A stretch of 64,000 nt of DNA from Schistosoma mansoni (Eukaryota; Platyhelminthes; Trematoda; Strigeidida; Schistosomatidae): assembly GCF_000237925.1 (NCBI RefSeq), contig NC_031498.1:20872422-20936421 (forward strand). The letters are read 5' to 3'. Of this stretch, positions 12,136-23,341 are shown piece by piece. Every line of letters starts with the position of its first letter. Within the stretch, counting starts at the first letter, position 1. Position numbers and translations under genes: made by a program. The notes under the pieces were generated by a model. It was not told where the DNA came from, searched no databases, and saw only the letters and a program-made list of their open reading frames with translations.

Positions 12136-12197
12136 TGAACAAGCACATCATTGCACAACTTGAAGCTGCCGATGCACCAGTTATTGTTGATGAAGTT
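12136..12197 (+). CDS. CCDC12: CCDC12 / Cwf18, exon 2
   Basis: A 62-bp exon lies between a T-rich acceptor (TTTTTTTGCAG, AG at 12134-12135) and the donor GTAAGT at 12198. With the single base carried over from exon 1 it encodes LNKHIIAQLEAADAPVIVDEV. This aligns with the human stretch around KEQLEAAKPEPVIEEV, the middle of the Cwf18 domain. It enters in phase 1 and leaves in phase 0, so it joins both neighbours without a frame change. The preceding 2.5-kb intron is filled with SINE and LINE fragments. Confidence 0.92.
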
Positions 12198-12464
12198 GTA
12201 AGTTGTTTAATTTACAATGAATTTGGAACAATCGATGTTGAGTAACAGTTTTTTGATTGTTGCTTTTCTCAGGTGATTGATGATATTGAACCTAATTAGA
12301 TAATTCACGTTGCACTATTAGACAATTAACCTTGAAATAATTACGCAATAAGAAAGATTTATACGCAGAGATTATTGAAGTAATAATCTTCTAGTGGGCC
12401 ATCTTATCCTACTAAGCTACTACTAAGCAATTCTATTTGACTGAAATCATGATTGTAGTTTGGA

Positions 12465-12610
12465 CCATCATTGAATACCTAAAAGCACTGAATGGCCGTC
12501 TCGTCTTATTATGAAAATCACCAGCAGTGCGCTTCTACGATCTCGCACACGAACGCTTATCCTTTAGACCACTGAGCCGTCATTTAACAGTGTTAGTGTC
12601 TAACCTCATT
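12465..12610 (-). repeat. Decayed Sm-alpha-like SINE
   Basis: On the minus strand it has the tRNA-like head near 12580 (GGCTCAGTGG-type box) and a hammerhead relic whose boxes read CTGGTGA and CGAGAC, both mutated at invariant positions. The ribozyme is dead. Confidence 0.55.
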
Positions 12611-12729
12611 CAACCCACGACATTGCACAATCATCTCCCATTGTATTCGGTGAACAAATAGAATGAAGTGTGGCGCATATATACTTGGTGTCCCCTCGTA
12701 CTAATTTTTATGTGCTTAAAAAATGTGTG

Positions 12730-14605
12730 TTCCGTGGGTAACTGCCTCGCACTCGACACGGATAAAATACTAGCCTCAATAATTATCGGGCGCCTAACTA
12801 AGACTCGTGAACTGCAAACACGAGAAAATCAGGCTGGCTTCAGACCTGGTCGTGGCTGTATCGACCACATATTCACCATTCGTCAAGTTTTAGAGCACAG
12901 ACATGCTTATCGGCGTCCTACAATGATAGTTTTTCTTGACTTAAAAGCATCATTTGACTCTGTAGACCGAGAGGTTCTGTGGCAGTGTCTTGTCATTAAA
13001 AGGTGTACCTCAGAAGTACATAAACCTTGTGAAGACTCTTTACTCGAACACTACCAGTTGAGTGAGAGCTTATGGCGAACTGTCATCTGATTTTACAACC
13101 TCAAGTGGTGTCCGTCAAGGATGTCCACTATCTCCATTTTTGTTTAACTTCATTATAGACCTGTTGCTGGAAATAACACTCTCGTCGACTGAATTTTCAG
13201 GAATTGATCTTCTATCAGGAGGTTCACTTATCGACTTAGAATACGCAGATGACATAGTCCTATTTGGTGAAGACGCTGGCAAAATGCAGAGTCTTCTGTT
13301 AGAACTGAGTAATAATGCCAGGATGTTTTGGATGCGTTTCTCCCCATCCAAATGTAAATTGTTACTCCAGGACTGGCCTGCGTCAACACCTGAACTAAGG
13401 ATAGGGAGTGAAGTAGTCGAACGCGTGGACAACTTCACTTATCTTGGAAGTCTGATCAGCCCTAATGGGTTAGTGTCTGACGAAATCTCAGCACGGATTC
13501 AAAAAGCTCGTTTGGCTTTTGCCAACTTACGTCACCTATGGCGAAGACGAGATATCCGTCTATCAACTAAGGGACGAGTATACTGCGCAGCAGTTCGCTC
13601 TATTCTACTTTACGGCTGCGAAACGTGGCCATTAAGAGTAGAAGATACTCGTAAGTTACTAGTATTTGATCACATATGTCTTAGAAATATTGCTCACATC
13701 TGCTGGGATAACCGAGTAAGTAATGATGAGGTTAAACACAGGGTATTAGGGAATGATGGTAAATTAGTTGATGAGGTCATGAATCTTCATCGACTGAGAT
13801 GGTTGGGCCACGTGTTACGTATGCCTGAACACCGATTACCACGAGGGGGTACTCTTAAAACTAGAATAAGACAGATATCCTCTAATACTTTATATTTTTC
13901 AATAATTCCACTGTCGATCTCAATTCACAATGAAATTCGACTTTTTTTCTATTTCTACTCACTTTTCAATTGTTTCTACAGTTGTTTATAAGATCAGCAG
14001 TAGGTAGTCATAAATTGCTTGCATCTGCTGGGGTCACCGGGTAAGTAATAGTGAGGTTAGACACAGGGTATTAGGGAATGATGGTAAATTAGTTGATGAG
14101 GTCATGAATCTTCAATGACTGAGATGGTTGGGCCACGTGTTACGTATGCCTGAACACCGATTACCACGACGCGCTATTCTGACTAGTGTTGGGGATGGTT
14201 GGAAGAGAGTTAGGGGCGGCCAAACCAAAACATAGCATCAGTGCTTGAAGCCACTAACTTCTAGTCTGAGCCATGTTGGTAGATGCAGACTGGTTGGGGT
14301 CCGCGTGACTATCGTAACCAATAGTTGGAGACTTTAGGTAAAACATGGCTCAGAATCGATCACAATGGCGTAGGTGTATACACTCTTTATCTTCCCTTAA
14401 ACCTTGAGATTAAAATTGCTTCATAACTTTTTTCCTTCCTATACTATATCCTTATATACAACCTTTCTTTATATACTACCACCACTAAATTAATTACTTC
14501 TATGAATCCGGTGTTGATCTTGTTGTGCTAACGAGATATGGCAACTTGGACCGATGCATAAATGTGCCTGGTCCTACGTTGTCGCTGACTGACGACACGG
14601 ATTAG
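12730..14605 (+). mobile_element. Non-LTR retrotransposon family B, RT domain to 3' end
   Basis: A 5'-truncated, frame-broken LINE inside CCDC12 intron 2. The reverse-transcriptase motifs appear in order: NQAGFRPGRGCIDHIF, FLDLKASFDSVDRE, then after a frameshift near 13060 SGVRQGCPLSPFLF, the catalytic YADD (EYADDIVLF), FTYLGSLIS and LRWLGHVLRMP. A segment of about 155 bp (13690-13844) is repeated at 14014-14168, with about 170 bp of unrelated DNA between. After the second copy the ORF end and 3' UTR run on to 14605. The motif spacing resembles RTE-like elements, but it is a different family from the SR2-like copies elsewhere in the window; the clade would need a phylogeny. Confidence 0.85.
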
Positions 14606-14700
14606 CTTCACTGGTTACGGTTTCTCACTAGAATTCCGGGAACTTCCTTCTGAGTCTAGTAACTAGTGAGCACATGATGATTTCCAGTTTAAGATTTTGG
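14605..14700 (-). repeat. Fragment of Sm-alpha-like SINE 5' half
   Basis: The segment matches 20050-20150 (TCACTGG…TTCTCACTAGAA…CTAGTGAGCA), the part of the SINE upstream of its tRNA-like head on the minus strand. No hammerhead is present. Confidence 0.45.
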
Positions 14701-15315
14701 ATAAATTGTATTCAAATAGCTGTGGCTTCTAACAAGCACTACTGTAGATAAATAAAAACGTGATGTTAGGATTAACAATTGATTTGTGTACTATAAGCGG
14801 CAGAGTGTAATGACTCACTTAGCATTCTGCCACATTTGTTTATTTATATTCCAGTTAGAAGTTTGTTGTGGTTATTTCTACCTAAGCGATCAGTTATTGT
14901 TTACATTTTTCACATAGAAACTGTGATTTATACAGCTTTTAGAGTAAAACCTGATATCAGTTATTAGCTTTTCAAACTAGGTTAGAATTTAATCCATATC
15001 TAGTGTGCGACAGTCAATGCCGTTAACTGATTGTTTAAATCAAGGCGATTAGAAGGCAATCTACATTGATTGAGAGTTCATTCTCATCATTCACAAGCAA
15101 CCCTAAGATCTGGCATAAATATGCAGTGGTTTCATTTGCTATTGTTAGCGCAAAAAAACTCATAAGAACTATATGAGTGGAGTTAAAATAGTAATGGTGG
15201 TATCAATGATAATTTTTAAAAATCGAACAGGGAGTTACTAAGTCGATAATTATAATCTCTTTTTATTTCTCTTAACGTCCAATGCAAATTTATACTTTTA
15301 TTTCATTTTCTTTAG

Positions 15316-15427
15316 AATCTAGCAAGTCTTGCACCTCGTAAACCTGATTGGGATTTAAAAAGGGGTGTTGAAAAGAAATTGCGTAAATTAGAACGTCGAA
15401 CTCAACGTGCTATTGCTGAATTAATTC
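15316..15427 (+). CDS. CCDC12: CCDC12 / Cwf18, exon 3
   Basis: A 112-bp exon after a TTTCTTTAG acceptor; the donor GTGAGT is at 15428. It encodes NLASLAPRKPDWDLKRGVEK and KLRKLERRTQRAIAELI. This is the best conserved part of the family (human LAPRKPDWDLKRDV and KRTQRAIAELIRERL) and settles the identification. The basic, heptad-like C-terminal part fits the predicted coiled coil. It enters in phase 0 and leaves in phase 1. Confidence 0.95.
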
Positions 15428-15761
15428 GTGAGTTCTTATTTTTTGCTTTATTTTACTTCCACTTATCAAATTTAATTGTAAAAATAATACTTGACTGTGT
15501 GAAGTTATAGATAATCTCCAAAGGATTAGAACTTTAGGATTCTAAGTCTCATCTCATATGGGATCATTTATTTTTGATGGATATCAAGCTAACACAAAAC
15601 AGCTACCCACACTGCTTTATGATTATCAAAATTACTCAAGATGACATTAGTCATTGATAAAAACGAACTGTTAATCGGATTACCTTCGTAAATCACCTAT
15701 AATATTGCAATCCAGAAATTATCAATGTTTGTTTTTTTTCTTCTTCTTTTCACACCAACAG

Positions 15762-15832
15762 GTGAACGTCTTCTTGAAACAAGTGTCGATTCCACTGAGA
15801 CATATGCAAACCATTCGAAATCAATTGAATGA
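15762..15832 (+). CDS. CCDC12: CCDC12 / Cwf18, exon 4 (stop)
   Basis: After a strong polypyrimidine tract and AG at 15760-15761, this exon completes an Arg codon and encodes RERLLETSVDSTETYANHSKSIE, then TGA at 15830-15832. Human CCDC12 continues from the same helix with RERLKGQEDSLASAVD, so the end of the domain and a short divergent tail are both present. The four exons total 564 nt, 187 residues plus stop, slightly longer than the roughly 166-residue human protein because of the N-terminus. No clear AATAAA follows within 100 nt. Confidence 0.93.
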
Positions 15833-17220
15833 TGAATTATTTTTTGAGCCTTTTATTATTATTATTTTGTATAAAATATACTTGCGCATACTGATTCGTG
15901 ATGAAAAGTTGTTATATTGTTATGTAGAGACGATTAATGAATCAGGGAAATCGCAAAAGTTATTTGTTTTTGTCGTTACCACCATGACGGTGAGACTTCT
16001 CTGACTGGCTAGTCTTCCAATTGTGGTACATTAGCTTTTTCTCGTCAAAGAACTTGGATTTCTACTTCGAGGTCTAAGATTTGAACCCCTTTCCACCAAC
16101 TACGGTTCTGGCTACCTAGGTAGTGATATTGTTTCTCAGGCATGGAACAGTAAGATTTGAATCCGAGTAAAGCACCCGTATTTAGTAAACGAATTGTTAT
16201 ATCCTCTACTTGATTACGGCTAATACGATATACGGCTATCGGCACTCGAACGCGGAGAAACTCTCATAGTCGCAAATCAAAAGACGGAAGAAAGCAAGAT
16301 GAGCGATCATGGAGTAAGTGTCAAAAATGTACAGAAAGACAAGGTCGTTTATAGTTTTTAGTATAGACCATAACATCATTATAAACCAGCCAATCCACAA
16401 TTAAGAAGTTATATTATTGTCCAATCACAGCATGCCACGTTGATGTGCTAGAACGTTCTATCTGGTTCTGATTAGATTGGATCTCTTCGTCTCCGTTAGA
16501 GCCTTTGGAGACTTCGTCACGCTTCCTGGGAGCCATCCGAATATGAATGAAATTAAAGGATAATCTTAAAGCTGACCAACCACTTAATAAATATCAGTAT
16601 AGTGTGTTCTATAAATAATAAATGTTTAAGGTATTCATCATTTCACAGTTCTAGTTGTCTGGTAACTGGTTCTTTGTGAACTCAGTTATCTAGTGGCGCT
16701 AATGAGCTCCAACTGTAGAGGGTCCATTTAAAGTTTACAGTGTTGCAATGTAAAATTGTTTGTACTAAATGAGTGGGTTTGAAATAAATACCACTCATCT
16801 TACTGAACATATATCACAGTTCAGTGTTTATTTGTTTAAAAGTAAGACCACACAGTCACTGACTGTAAATTTGTGGCTGACAAGAGACTGATCAATTGCA
16901 GTCCTAAACATCAATCGGAAGATTCAAAAAACCAATAAGAAAACTAGATCGGTGTTTATCTTCTCGATATTATTTCACAACCGTTGAGCCTAATTGAGTT
17001 GATCGTTAGGTTTACATGTTTAGAGATCCTTTGACAAACAGTTATATTTTCGGCAAAACTTCGTGATCGCGAATTTTATCATGATTGATACTGTAAGTTA
17101 ATTAATAGTCTGTTGGCAGTTTAGTTTGATCGGATAAGCAAATGAGAAGACAGAGAAGAACAGTTACATATACAATTAGTTTGCTATTCCTGACGCATGA
17201 ATATAATTACAATTGCGTTT
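15833..17220. other. Intergenic, mostly unassigned repeats
   Basis: No gene is seen. A tRNA-like GAACCC/GAATCC pattern near 16080-16260 on the minus strand suggests old SINE pieces. 16430-16740 looks like part of an LTR (TATA-like and ATAAATAATAAATG stretches in a unique-looking 300 bp), but no partner copy was found here. 16860-16930 matches a SINE-associated segment also at 11530-11610 and 37970-38060. Confidence 0.4.
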
Positions 17221-17224
17221 TGAG

Positions 17225-17391
17225 ATGGTGGAGATTTGTAGCTCAGGTGGATGATTTTGGTAGAGTTTTGTTCCCCGAGGTGGATGGTTCAGTCGTGGAG
17301 CTTTCATCGTCCATCTGAACGACATCATCAGGAGAACGATGAAAGCTCCACAACCAAAGCATCCAGCTCAGAGAACAAAACCACCAAAAAC
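17225..17391 (+). repeat. Fold-back repeat, copy 1
   Basis: Arms of about 55 nt (about 17253-17310 and 17336-17391) are imperfect inverted repeats around a loop of about 25 nt; GTGGAGCTTTCATCGT and its complement are the best-kept part. The leading GGAGATTTGTAGCTCAGG also precedes the arm in the minus-strand copy at 34032-34180. No ORF. It is probably a non-autonomous fold-back or MITE-like element. Confidence 0.65.
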
Positions 17392-17544
17392 AATTGCTTT
17401 TTTATTTACAAGATATATTTTAGTGTACTTTCGACTGTTAGAGATATGAGTTTCATGAACAAATATATAATTAGTTAAATGATATTAAATTACCAAAATA
17501 AATAAATAATTTAGATGAGGGGTGTGTGAAGATGTATATATTAT

Positions 17545-17640
17545 GGGTTACAGTGGGATCCAGAACGCGCGTTTCGTCCTATTCGTGACTCCTCAGCTTG
17601 ATGTGTCTGGATTCCAGTGTTGATGTTCATACTAGGACTC
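17545..17640 (-). ncRNA. Hammerhead ribozyme, minus strand, core intact
   Basis: On the minus strand CTGAGGAG (17589-17596), stem II around TCACGAATAGGA and GAAAC (17571-17575) are intact. Stem III is GCGC-rich and the cleavage triplet is GTT, permitted by the NUH rule but slower than GTC. Stem I pairs ATCAAG with CTGGAT with one mismatch. The tRNA-like SINE head is not clear here. Confidence 0.7.
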
Positions 17641-19185
17641 ACACCCAATGACTATTGCTTCAAATGGAATAATCCAAATCATAATTACTAGTAAAAACAG
17701 TTTGGAGATGTTCCGTATCACGAATCGACTTAAACTAGAAACAACTGTTGGAAACCTGAGAGCATTGAACAACTTTAATTCTAGTGTGAGTCTCCTCAGC
17801 AATGGTTACTGATAATTAGGGTAGGAATGGAACTAAGTGATTTTCGGCGTCTTGGTGAATGCTTAAAATTTAGACTATTTAGTGGCGTACAAGTGCAACT
17901 TCAGTCTCGTACCATGAGACAGCTGTCTAGTGCTTCTTGGTCGTAAGTAATTGTCTAGTTCAAGTCAGCCCGTAGTGTAAAGCATCATCAAAACAAAAAA
18001 GTTTAAACCAGTCAAATAACAATTCAGGTTTAGTATCTTGGATAAAACAGCTTATTGACAGATTTACACGATGGCACACTTAATAAGTACCATGAGATTT
18101 TGAAGAGTTTATATTCAATCATTACAGTAATCTTTCTAATAGATGAGTTTTTCGGAGTTTTGTTTACTGAGCTGAATAATTGTGAGGTATCTATCGTTCT
18201 TCTGAACAACACCGTCAACACAAACTTCGGGTAAATCATTTTTTTCAGTTTAAGTCTTTGTAAGCTTTCTACCGTTTGGTAATAGAATTTCGAAAGTCTT
18301 CAACTCCTGAGTCTGGTCAAATAAAATTTATACTGGTAAATCATTTTACTCCATCAACGATGGATTCAAAATGATGTTTGCTACTATCCTCATTCGTTTT
18401 TTACCATAGATTTTCCTATCGCAACACATAGCTAAAATACATGATTTTACATAATCTGTCAACCTGTCAGATGAATAACGTTGAATGAAATGATTTGATA
18501 AGTAAGCTGTACAAATGCGATTTATCATGTAAACAAATTCAAAGTGAATAACATATTCATGCTAGATAGTTGATAGAGTATAATTACCATATTTTCAAAA
18601 ATAATAGTAATGTAATCACTGCTTTTTATGTATCAATCCTCATCACTTCACTTCACATTACCAATATAAGATATACTAAATGACAATAAATGCTTGAATA
18701 CACGGAGATAAGGTTTGTTGTTAAACTTATCAAAGAGAAGTCAATAGCAATAATAACAAATTGGAAAGAGCGTGAAATTGACGAATTGTAATTTGATAAA
18801 TGATTAGTTCCGTCAGAACGCGTCAGTATCAAAGTAAATTACGGATTACATAGTCACATCTCATAACTCAATAATTATGAACATCAAACTATGAACCGGA
18901 GAGGAACTAGCCATATCTTCATCCGTTGAGTGTTCCTAAAGTTGAAACTAAAATACAGTAATTGTATTATGAAATTCACCATACTGGATCATCATGTCCT
19001 AATCAATGATTAACATTATTTGATTGAAGAATTCCTAGTAGTGATGATAATATTATTAACTGTTTGAATCATATTGGATGTTGTAAGCCTTAAAGTCAAT
19101 TATATCGATCAACAAGGTTTAGTTTCACAGGAATTTATTAATAATTGTAGGACGATTTATAGAAATTGTAGAGTTTGAATCGCGA
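17641..19185. other. Intergenic, AT-rich
   Basis: No gene is recognised. 18150-18235 is a decayed minus-strand piece of the fold-back repeat (TGAACAACACCGTCAACACAAACTTC matches the loop side at 34060-34090). Confidence 0.4.
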
Positions 19186-19189
19186 ACTC

Positions 19190-19590
19190 ATCCTAGCGAG
19201 ACCACTATTCAGAGCCAGGTAACAGTGAACGGTTTTTTCTTTCAAGTATAGAACTCCTCAGAAGTACGAGGCAACGATCCCACTGGCATCGAACGCAGAG
19301 TCTTCTGCAAAACGAGTGAATGCTCAAACTAGGCTGACATTCAACGGTGTACATGTCTCAATTCAATCAATTCATGATACTGCTCGAAAAACTTCTATTG
19401 GCGAAAATGAATAGCTGACTCACACCCGATATGACTGAACTTCACTTGTCACAGTTTTTGGCTAGAACTCCATGAATTGCATCTTGAATGTGATCACTAG
19501 TGAGCATATAATTATTATCAGCATAGAGTTTTATGGAGATCGTAAGATTTTCATAGTTTAAACCGAGAAATGATCTTAGTTTTCATTAGT
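19190..19590 (-). repeat. Heavily decayed Sm-alpha-like SINE
   Basis: The order of pieces follows the minus-strand SINE at 19848-20200: ribozyme remnant near 19250 with CTGAGGAG still readable in the complement of CTCCTCAG, head near 19300, and 5' half with TCACTAGTGAGCA near 19490. The second core box is not recognisable. Confidence 0.5.
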
Positions 19591-19847
19591 AGTCTAGCTA
19601 AGATTAGTTTGTGATTTCAGCTATAAAAGTTCTACGATCTTCACGAAACTATACTGCTCACTAGTGATGAGTATTAAGATGTAATTCCTGAAGTTCTAGA
19701 GAAAAGTCATGACTATTGGAGATAGTTATTCACCTTGGGTAAATGAAACATGATCGTATAATATTTCAAATTTGATTAATTAGAATTTTTAAGGTACAAA
19801 TGAAAGAACACTTTCCAAGATAATAAAATAAATAAATAGATAAAAAT

Positions 19848-20200
19848 TGGAAGCACTGGACAACCGTTTCGTCCAGCAGTGCACATCCACGATCTTTCCT
19901 CGCGAGGCTCGAACCTAGGACCTAACAGTCTCTCGCCAGAGCACCCAAACGACAGACCACTGAGCCGGCATCCGATGGTGTTAATGTCTAACACTAACCA
20001 ATCCACGAAGTTGAGCAACCGTTCACTAATTGTCTTCAGTGAGTTCCTATCTCACAACAGACGTGGTTGAACTCCACTGGTCACTGCTTCTCACTAGAAC
20101 TCCAGGAAGTACCTCTTGAAGTCAGTCACTAGTGAGCATATTATTATAATTATCAGAATGGGTTTTGTGGAGATTTCAGTATTTTCATAGTTGAAAGTAT
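19848..20200 (-). repeat. Sm-alpha-like SINE whose hammerhead has lost stem II
   Basis: A nearly complete unit on the minus strand: 5' half (20200 down to about 19990), tRNA-like head with A-box GGCTCAGTGG (about 19965) and B-box GGTTCGAGCC (about 19915), then the ribozyme at 19853-19882. The flanking stem I (GCACTG/CAGTGC), GAAAC and the GTC triplet are kept, but CTG runs straight into GGACGAAAC. A block of about 15 nt covering the rest of the first core box and the 5' side and loop of stem II is deleted, so the ribozyme cannot work. Confidence 0.75.
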
Positions 20201-20204
20201 GAAA

Positions 20205-20440
20205 CACCACCGGATGCCGGCTCAGTGGTCTATCGGTTAAGTGCTCTGGCGCGAGACTGGTAGGTTCTGGGTTCGAATCTCGCGGGGCGGGATCATGGAT
20301 GCGCACTGCTGAGGAGTCTCGCGATAGGACGAAATGGCCGTCCAGTGCTTCCAGGTTTTCAATGGTGGTCTAGCTTCAATTGACTCATGCTTTCAACTGC
20401 GAAAATACTGAAATCTTCACAAGACCCCTTCTGATATAAA
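20205..20440 (+). repeat. Sm-alpha-like SINE with hammerhead
   Basis: Head to head with the previous copy. The A-box region GCCGGCTCAGTGG (20217-20229) and B-box GGGTTCGAATCTC (20270-20282) are both good. They are followed by the hammerhead (separate entry) and the family 3' end TTTCAACTGCGAAAATACTGAAATC. That same phrase also starts the 5' half of the neighbouring unit, so the source arrangement may be tandem. Confidence 0.8.
20299..20352 (+). ncRNA. Hammerhead ribozyme, core intact
   Basis: CTGAGGAG at 20309-20316, stem II TCTCGCGATAGGA and GAAA at 20331-20334 followed by T (a wobble at the base of stem III), then cleavage triplet GTC, with stem I GCACTG/CAGTGC. All invariant core positions are present, so self-cleavage is plausible. 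Confidence 0.75.
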
Positions 20441-21294
20441 TAAAAATAAAGAATATTAACACTTTAATTTTGATTGATTGCCAAAATAAAGACATAAGAT
20501 TTTTGCTAATTATGAATTCTTGTTCAACTAATCATTAATAGTTGATAAAAATGATTATTAATAATGAACTTATGATACTCTTTATGAAAAATAATTTTGT
20601 TTTTTATAACTTTTAAAGAAGAGAAACAAATTGAATTATGAAAGAAAATTTAGTAAGACTATCATTTATGGATGACGTTTGAGCAATGCTAAAGTGATCT
20701 TGAGGAAATCCCTCTAGTAACTAAGACTAAATAAGATTTATAATGAAGTGTGGGGATTTAAAGTTGATGGTTAAGATTAGGAATTAGATTTAGGATTTTC
20801 ATCACGAACTGACATGAGCTAAAATGCCAAAACGCTATTTAGCCAAATGGATAAATGAATTTCGTGCCAAAATCCAAGATCTGTTACCTTATATCTGATT
20901 AGTTCGACTATAGATTATGTTGCCGCCGAAAATTTTATTTTAAAGACAAAAAACAATCGATATTATTTTAAACAGTTCTCATTCAACTATTCAGGTATCA
21001 ATTTGCATTAGATGAAATTTTGGATTGTAATTGGTAAATTATTAAAATTCATTAGCATTTTCTGTCAAACATCGTATTATAAGTCCCATATAGAGATATT
21101 TATTGAAAAGTACTTTTCTGTATTATAATTCTAGACAGTTAAAAATTACTATTCAGAGATTCTATCATTCATTTTACATGATAATTAAGTTGTACTTAAT
21201 TACGTCTAAGAAAAGAAGCAATTGATGACAGACGATACTGAAATCTCAGTAAATTAAGATTAAAGGTGTTTAAGAACTAATGCTCATGTATGAT
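20441..21294. other. Intergenic, AT-rich
   Basis: No gene is seen. 20760-20815 has TTAAGATTAGGAATTAG, a short stretch like the telomere-like region at 31925-32265. Confidence 0.4.
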
Positions 21295-21600
21295 GCAACT
21301 GTGGTGTGGGTTGCTTATATCCACATGAGTAGTATATGGTGATGTGCAGGCATATAATGTATTTCAGTAGAAGATCGATAAGGAAAGAACGGAAACGAAG
21401 CGCAATTGGTGTGCAAATGAATGGACAATAATAATCGGATACGATGAATTGATATTTACAGAAGGGATGGTCAAGATTGAGTCAATTGATTGATAATTTG
21501 CAAACTAACTATTCACTGTATGGTTATCAGATTTTAGTAAGATAGTTTGTAATTTGTCCTTAATTGCGTTTGGATATCCCCACCCGTGTTCTCGCTCAAT
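21295..21600 (+). repeat. 300-bp LTR-like repeat family C, copy 1
   Basis: Matches 27664-27975 (+) and 39000-39305 (-). Shared landmarks are TGTGGTGTGGGTT near the start, ATTTCAGTAGAAGATCGATAA in the middle, CAATTGATTGATAATTTGCAAA and a CCCCACC end. Solo LTR is the simplest reading, because no internal coding region flanks any copy, but clean TG/CA ends and a target duplication were not established. Confidence 0.55.
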
Positions 21601-21995
21601 TCACAACTACTGATTAAGCATTATTGTTATTCAAATATTAGATCCGACGTAAAAAAGAAGATAAATCTTTATTAAATTTGACAGTTTATTGTCTTAAGTA
21701 GTTCAATAATTGAAGGCTAGAAGTCAAAGACATTGATTTCATGTTAATCTGGATTTATCAATAATCTTTATTTCATTCATCAATTCAGTTTACTTTCAAA
21801 TTTTAATCATATTCAAAATTTGATTTATTTACTGAAATCATAATCACCTTGTTCGTCTTATTTATGTTACGATCTATATTCTTCAGATTGAATTTATTTG
21901 TATACACTATTTAACAATAAACAAAGTATGTTTTTAAAAATTAACAACAATGTATGAATAAGAGATATATTAAACTGAATTTTGTAAAACAATTA

Positions 21996-22529
21996 TTTAT
22001 TATTTATTTATATGAACACAAATATTGGTACAAAGGGGTACCAGACACATATGTGCCGCACAAATCTCATTTGATTTGTGTGAGGGCTGTGACACTGCCC
22101 GAGTGCCCAAACCTAAGCAGGTAGTATTCTTAGGGGGCCACACCCCGAGCCTTTGACCTAAAGGTCTAATCCACAAGGCAGTGAAACATCGTAAGGAGAT
22201 GCAGTCCCATGGTAGCCGGTGATCAACAATTGTTTCATACGCCATTTGTTGCCTCAGGATATTGGAATCCATGTGCACCATTGGTTTGGAATCAGGGTTT
22301 TCCAACTCCCCTAGGTAGGCTCACCATGTCCACCGGCCCGGTTAAAGCGCCGGACATTCGATTTTCGTCCTCTCAATTTCGTAAACAACAGTTATGCCAC
22401 GAGAAGGCAGTGAGTAGGACCTTCCTGACAGAGGCTATATACGCTTAGCCGTGTGAGAGTATTTCCAGAGAGAGAGAGAGAGAGAGCCAGCCCTCCCCAC
22501 TCTCGACCGTACCAAAGTATTCGGGGGCA
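21996..22529 (-). mobile_element. 500-bp retroposon family R500, copy 2
   Basis: The best bounded copy. It is flanked by TAAAACAATTA (21985-21995) and TAAAACAACTA (22530-22540), an 11-bp target duplication with one mismatch. On the minus strand it ends in an A-rich tail (TAAATAAATAATAAATA type) right at the 3' duplication, as expected for a LINE-mobilised retroposon. A minus-strand frame of 101 codons (22000-22305) is shared with copy 3, but protein function is not implied. A GA microsatellite is at about 22468-22487. Confidence 0.75.
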
Positions 22530-22540
22530 TAAAACAACTA

Positions 22541-23003
22541 TGTGTCCTATAATACTCAATTTCATTTAAATAAAGTAATGAAAATTCAAAGTACATTGTA
22601 AAAATTAGTATGATAAAAAGGAACTTAAGAGATGCATTTTAACTACAGAAATCCTTTTGGCTTTGTGTACACTGTAGTTTTTTTGTTTTTTTTCTTTTTT
22701 CAAAACGTAATAAATAATTCTCAAAATAAAATTATTCTCGTTTTCTTTCTTCTCTCAGCTCTTTCTTTTCTTAGCTTAGATAAGATAATTAGTTAAATCA
22801 ACTTATCAGTTTATCTAACTAATTAAAAAAAGTTTTCTTTCTTCTTTTCTATATTAGTTGTGATATTTTACACCTACATTTAAGTAATTAGTATCTAAGC
22901 TTATTTACTTAGTTATTATTCATTGTTTTCAAATTATTGTTGTCGAAAAACAACAACAAAATTCTTTAACTCTAATAAACTAATTGATGTATAACTTATT
23001 ATA
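22541..23003. other. AT-rich spacer
   Basis: No feature recognised. Confidence 0.4.
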
Positions 23004-23341
23004 CGTAGTAGTAGTAGTAGCAGTAGTAGTAGTAGAAGTAGTGGCAGTAGTAGTATCAGTATTAGTAGTGGTAGTAGTCATCGTCGTCGTAGTAGTAGTA
23101 GTAGTCGTGGTAATAGTAGTATTGATAGTAGTCGTAGTCGTAGTAGTAGTAGTAGTCGTCGTAGTAGTAGTAGTAGTGGCAGTAGTAGTATCAGTATTTG
23201 TAGTGGTAGTATTAGTAGTGGTAGTAGTCATCGTCGTCGTCGTAGTAGTAGTAGTCGTGGTAATAGTAGTATTGATAGTAGTCGTAGTCGTAGTCGTCGT
23301 AGTAGTAGTAGTCATCGTCGTCGTCGTAGTAGTAGTGGTAG
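23004..23341. repeat. GTA trinucleotide array with higher-order period
   Basis: About 340 bp of GTA/GTC/ATC triplets. A pattern of about 110-136 bp (from GTGGCAGTAGTAGTATCAG at about 23041 to TTGATAGTAGTCGTAGTCG) occurs twice. Open frames through it on both strands (poly-Val, poly-Thr) are by-products of the triplet period. Confidence 0.9.

Larger units (their letters stand above)
12198..15315 (+). other. CCDC12 intron 2
   Basis: A 3.1-kb intron largely occupied by the decayed SINE at 12465 and the family B LINE at 12730-14605. The rest (14700-15315) is AT-rich with no recognised feature. Confidence 0.75.

Noticed and set aside
16430-16740. LTR of a further element
   Set aside because: TATA-like and polyA-like words only; no second copy, end motifs or target duplication seen, so not listed as an element.
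20217-20290. tRNA gene
   Set aside because: A and B boxes are good, but no cloverleaf with anticodon arm and acceptor stem can be drawn; it is a SINE head followed by a hammerhead.
22000-22305. Minus-strand 101-codon frame as a protein gene
   Set aside because: It lies within a repeated retroposon, is broken in copy 1 and has no recognisable domain; listed only as part of the repeat.
23004-23341. CRISPR-like array
   Set aside because: A triplet microsatellite in a eukaryotic genome; no spacers and no associated genes.
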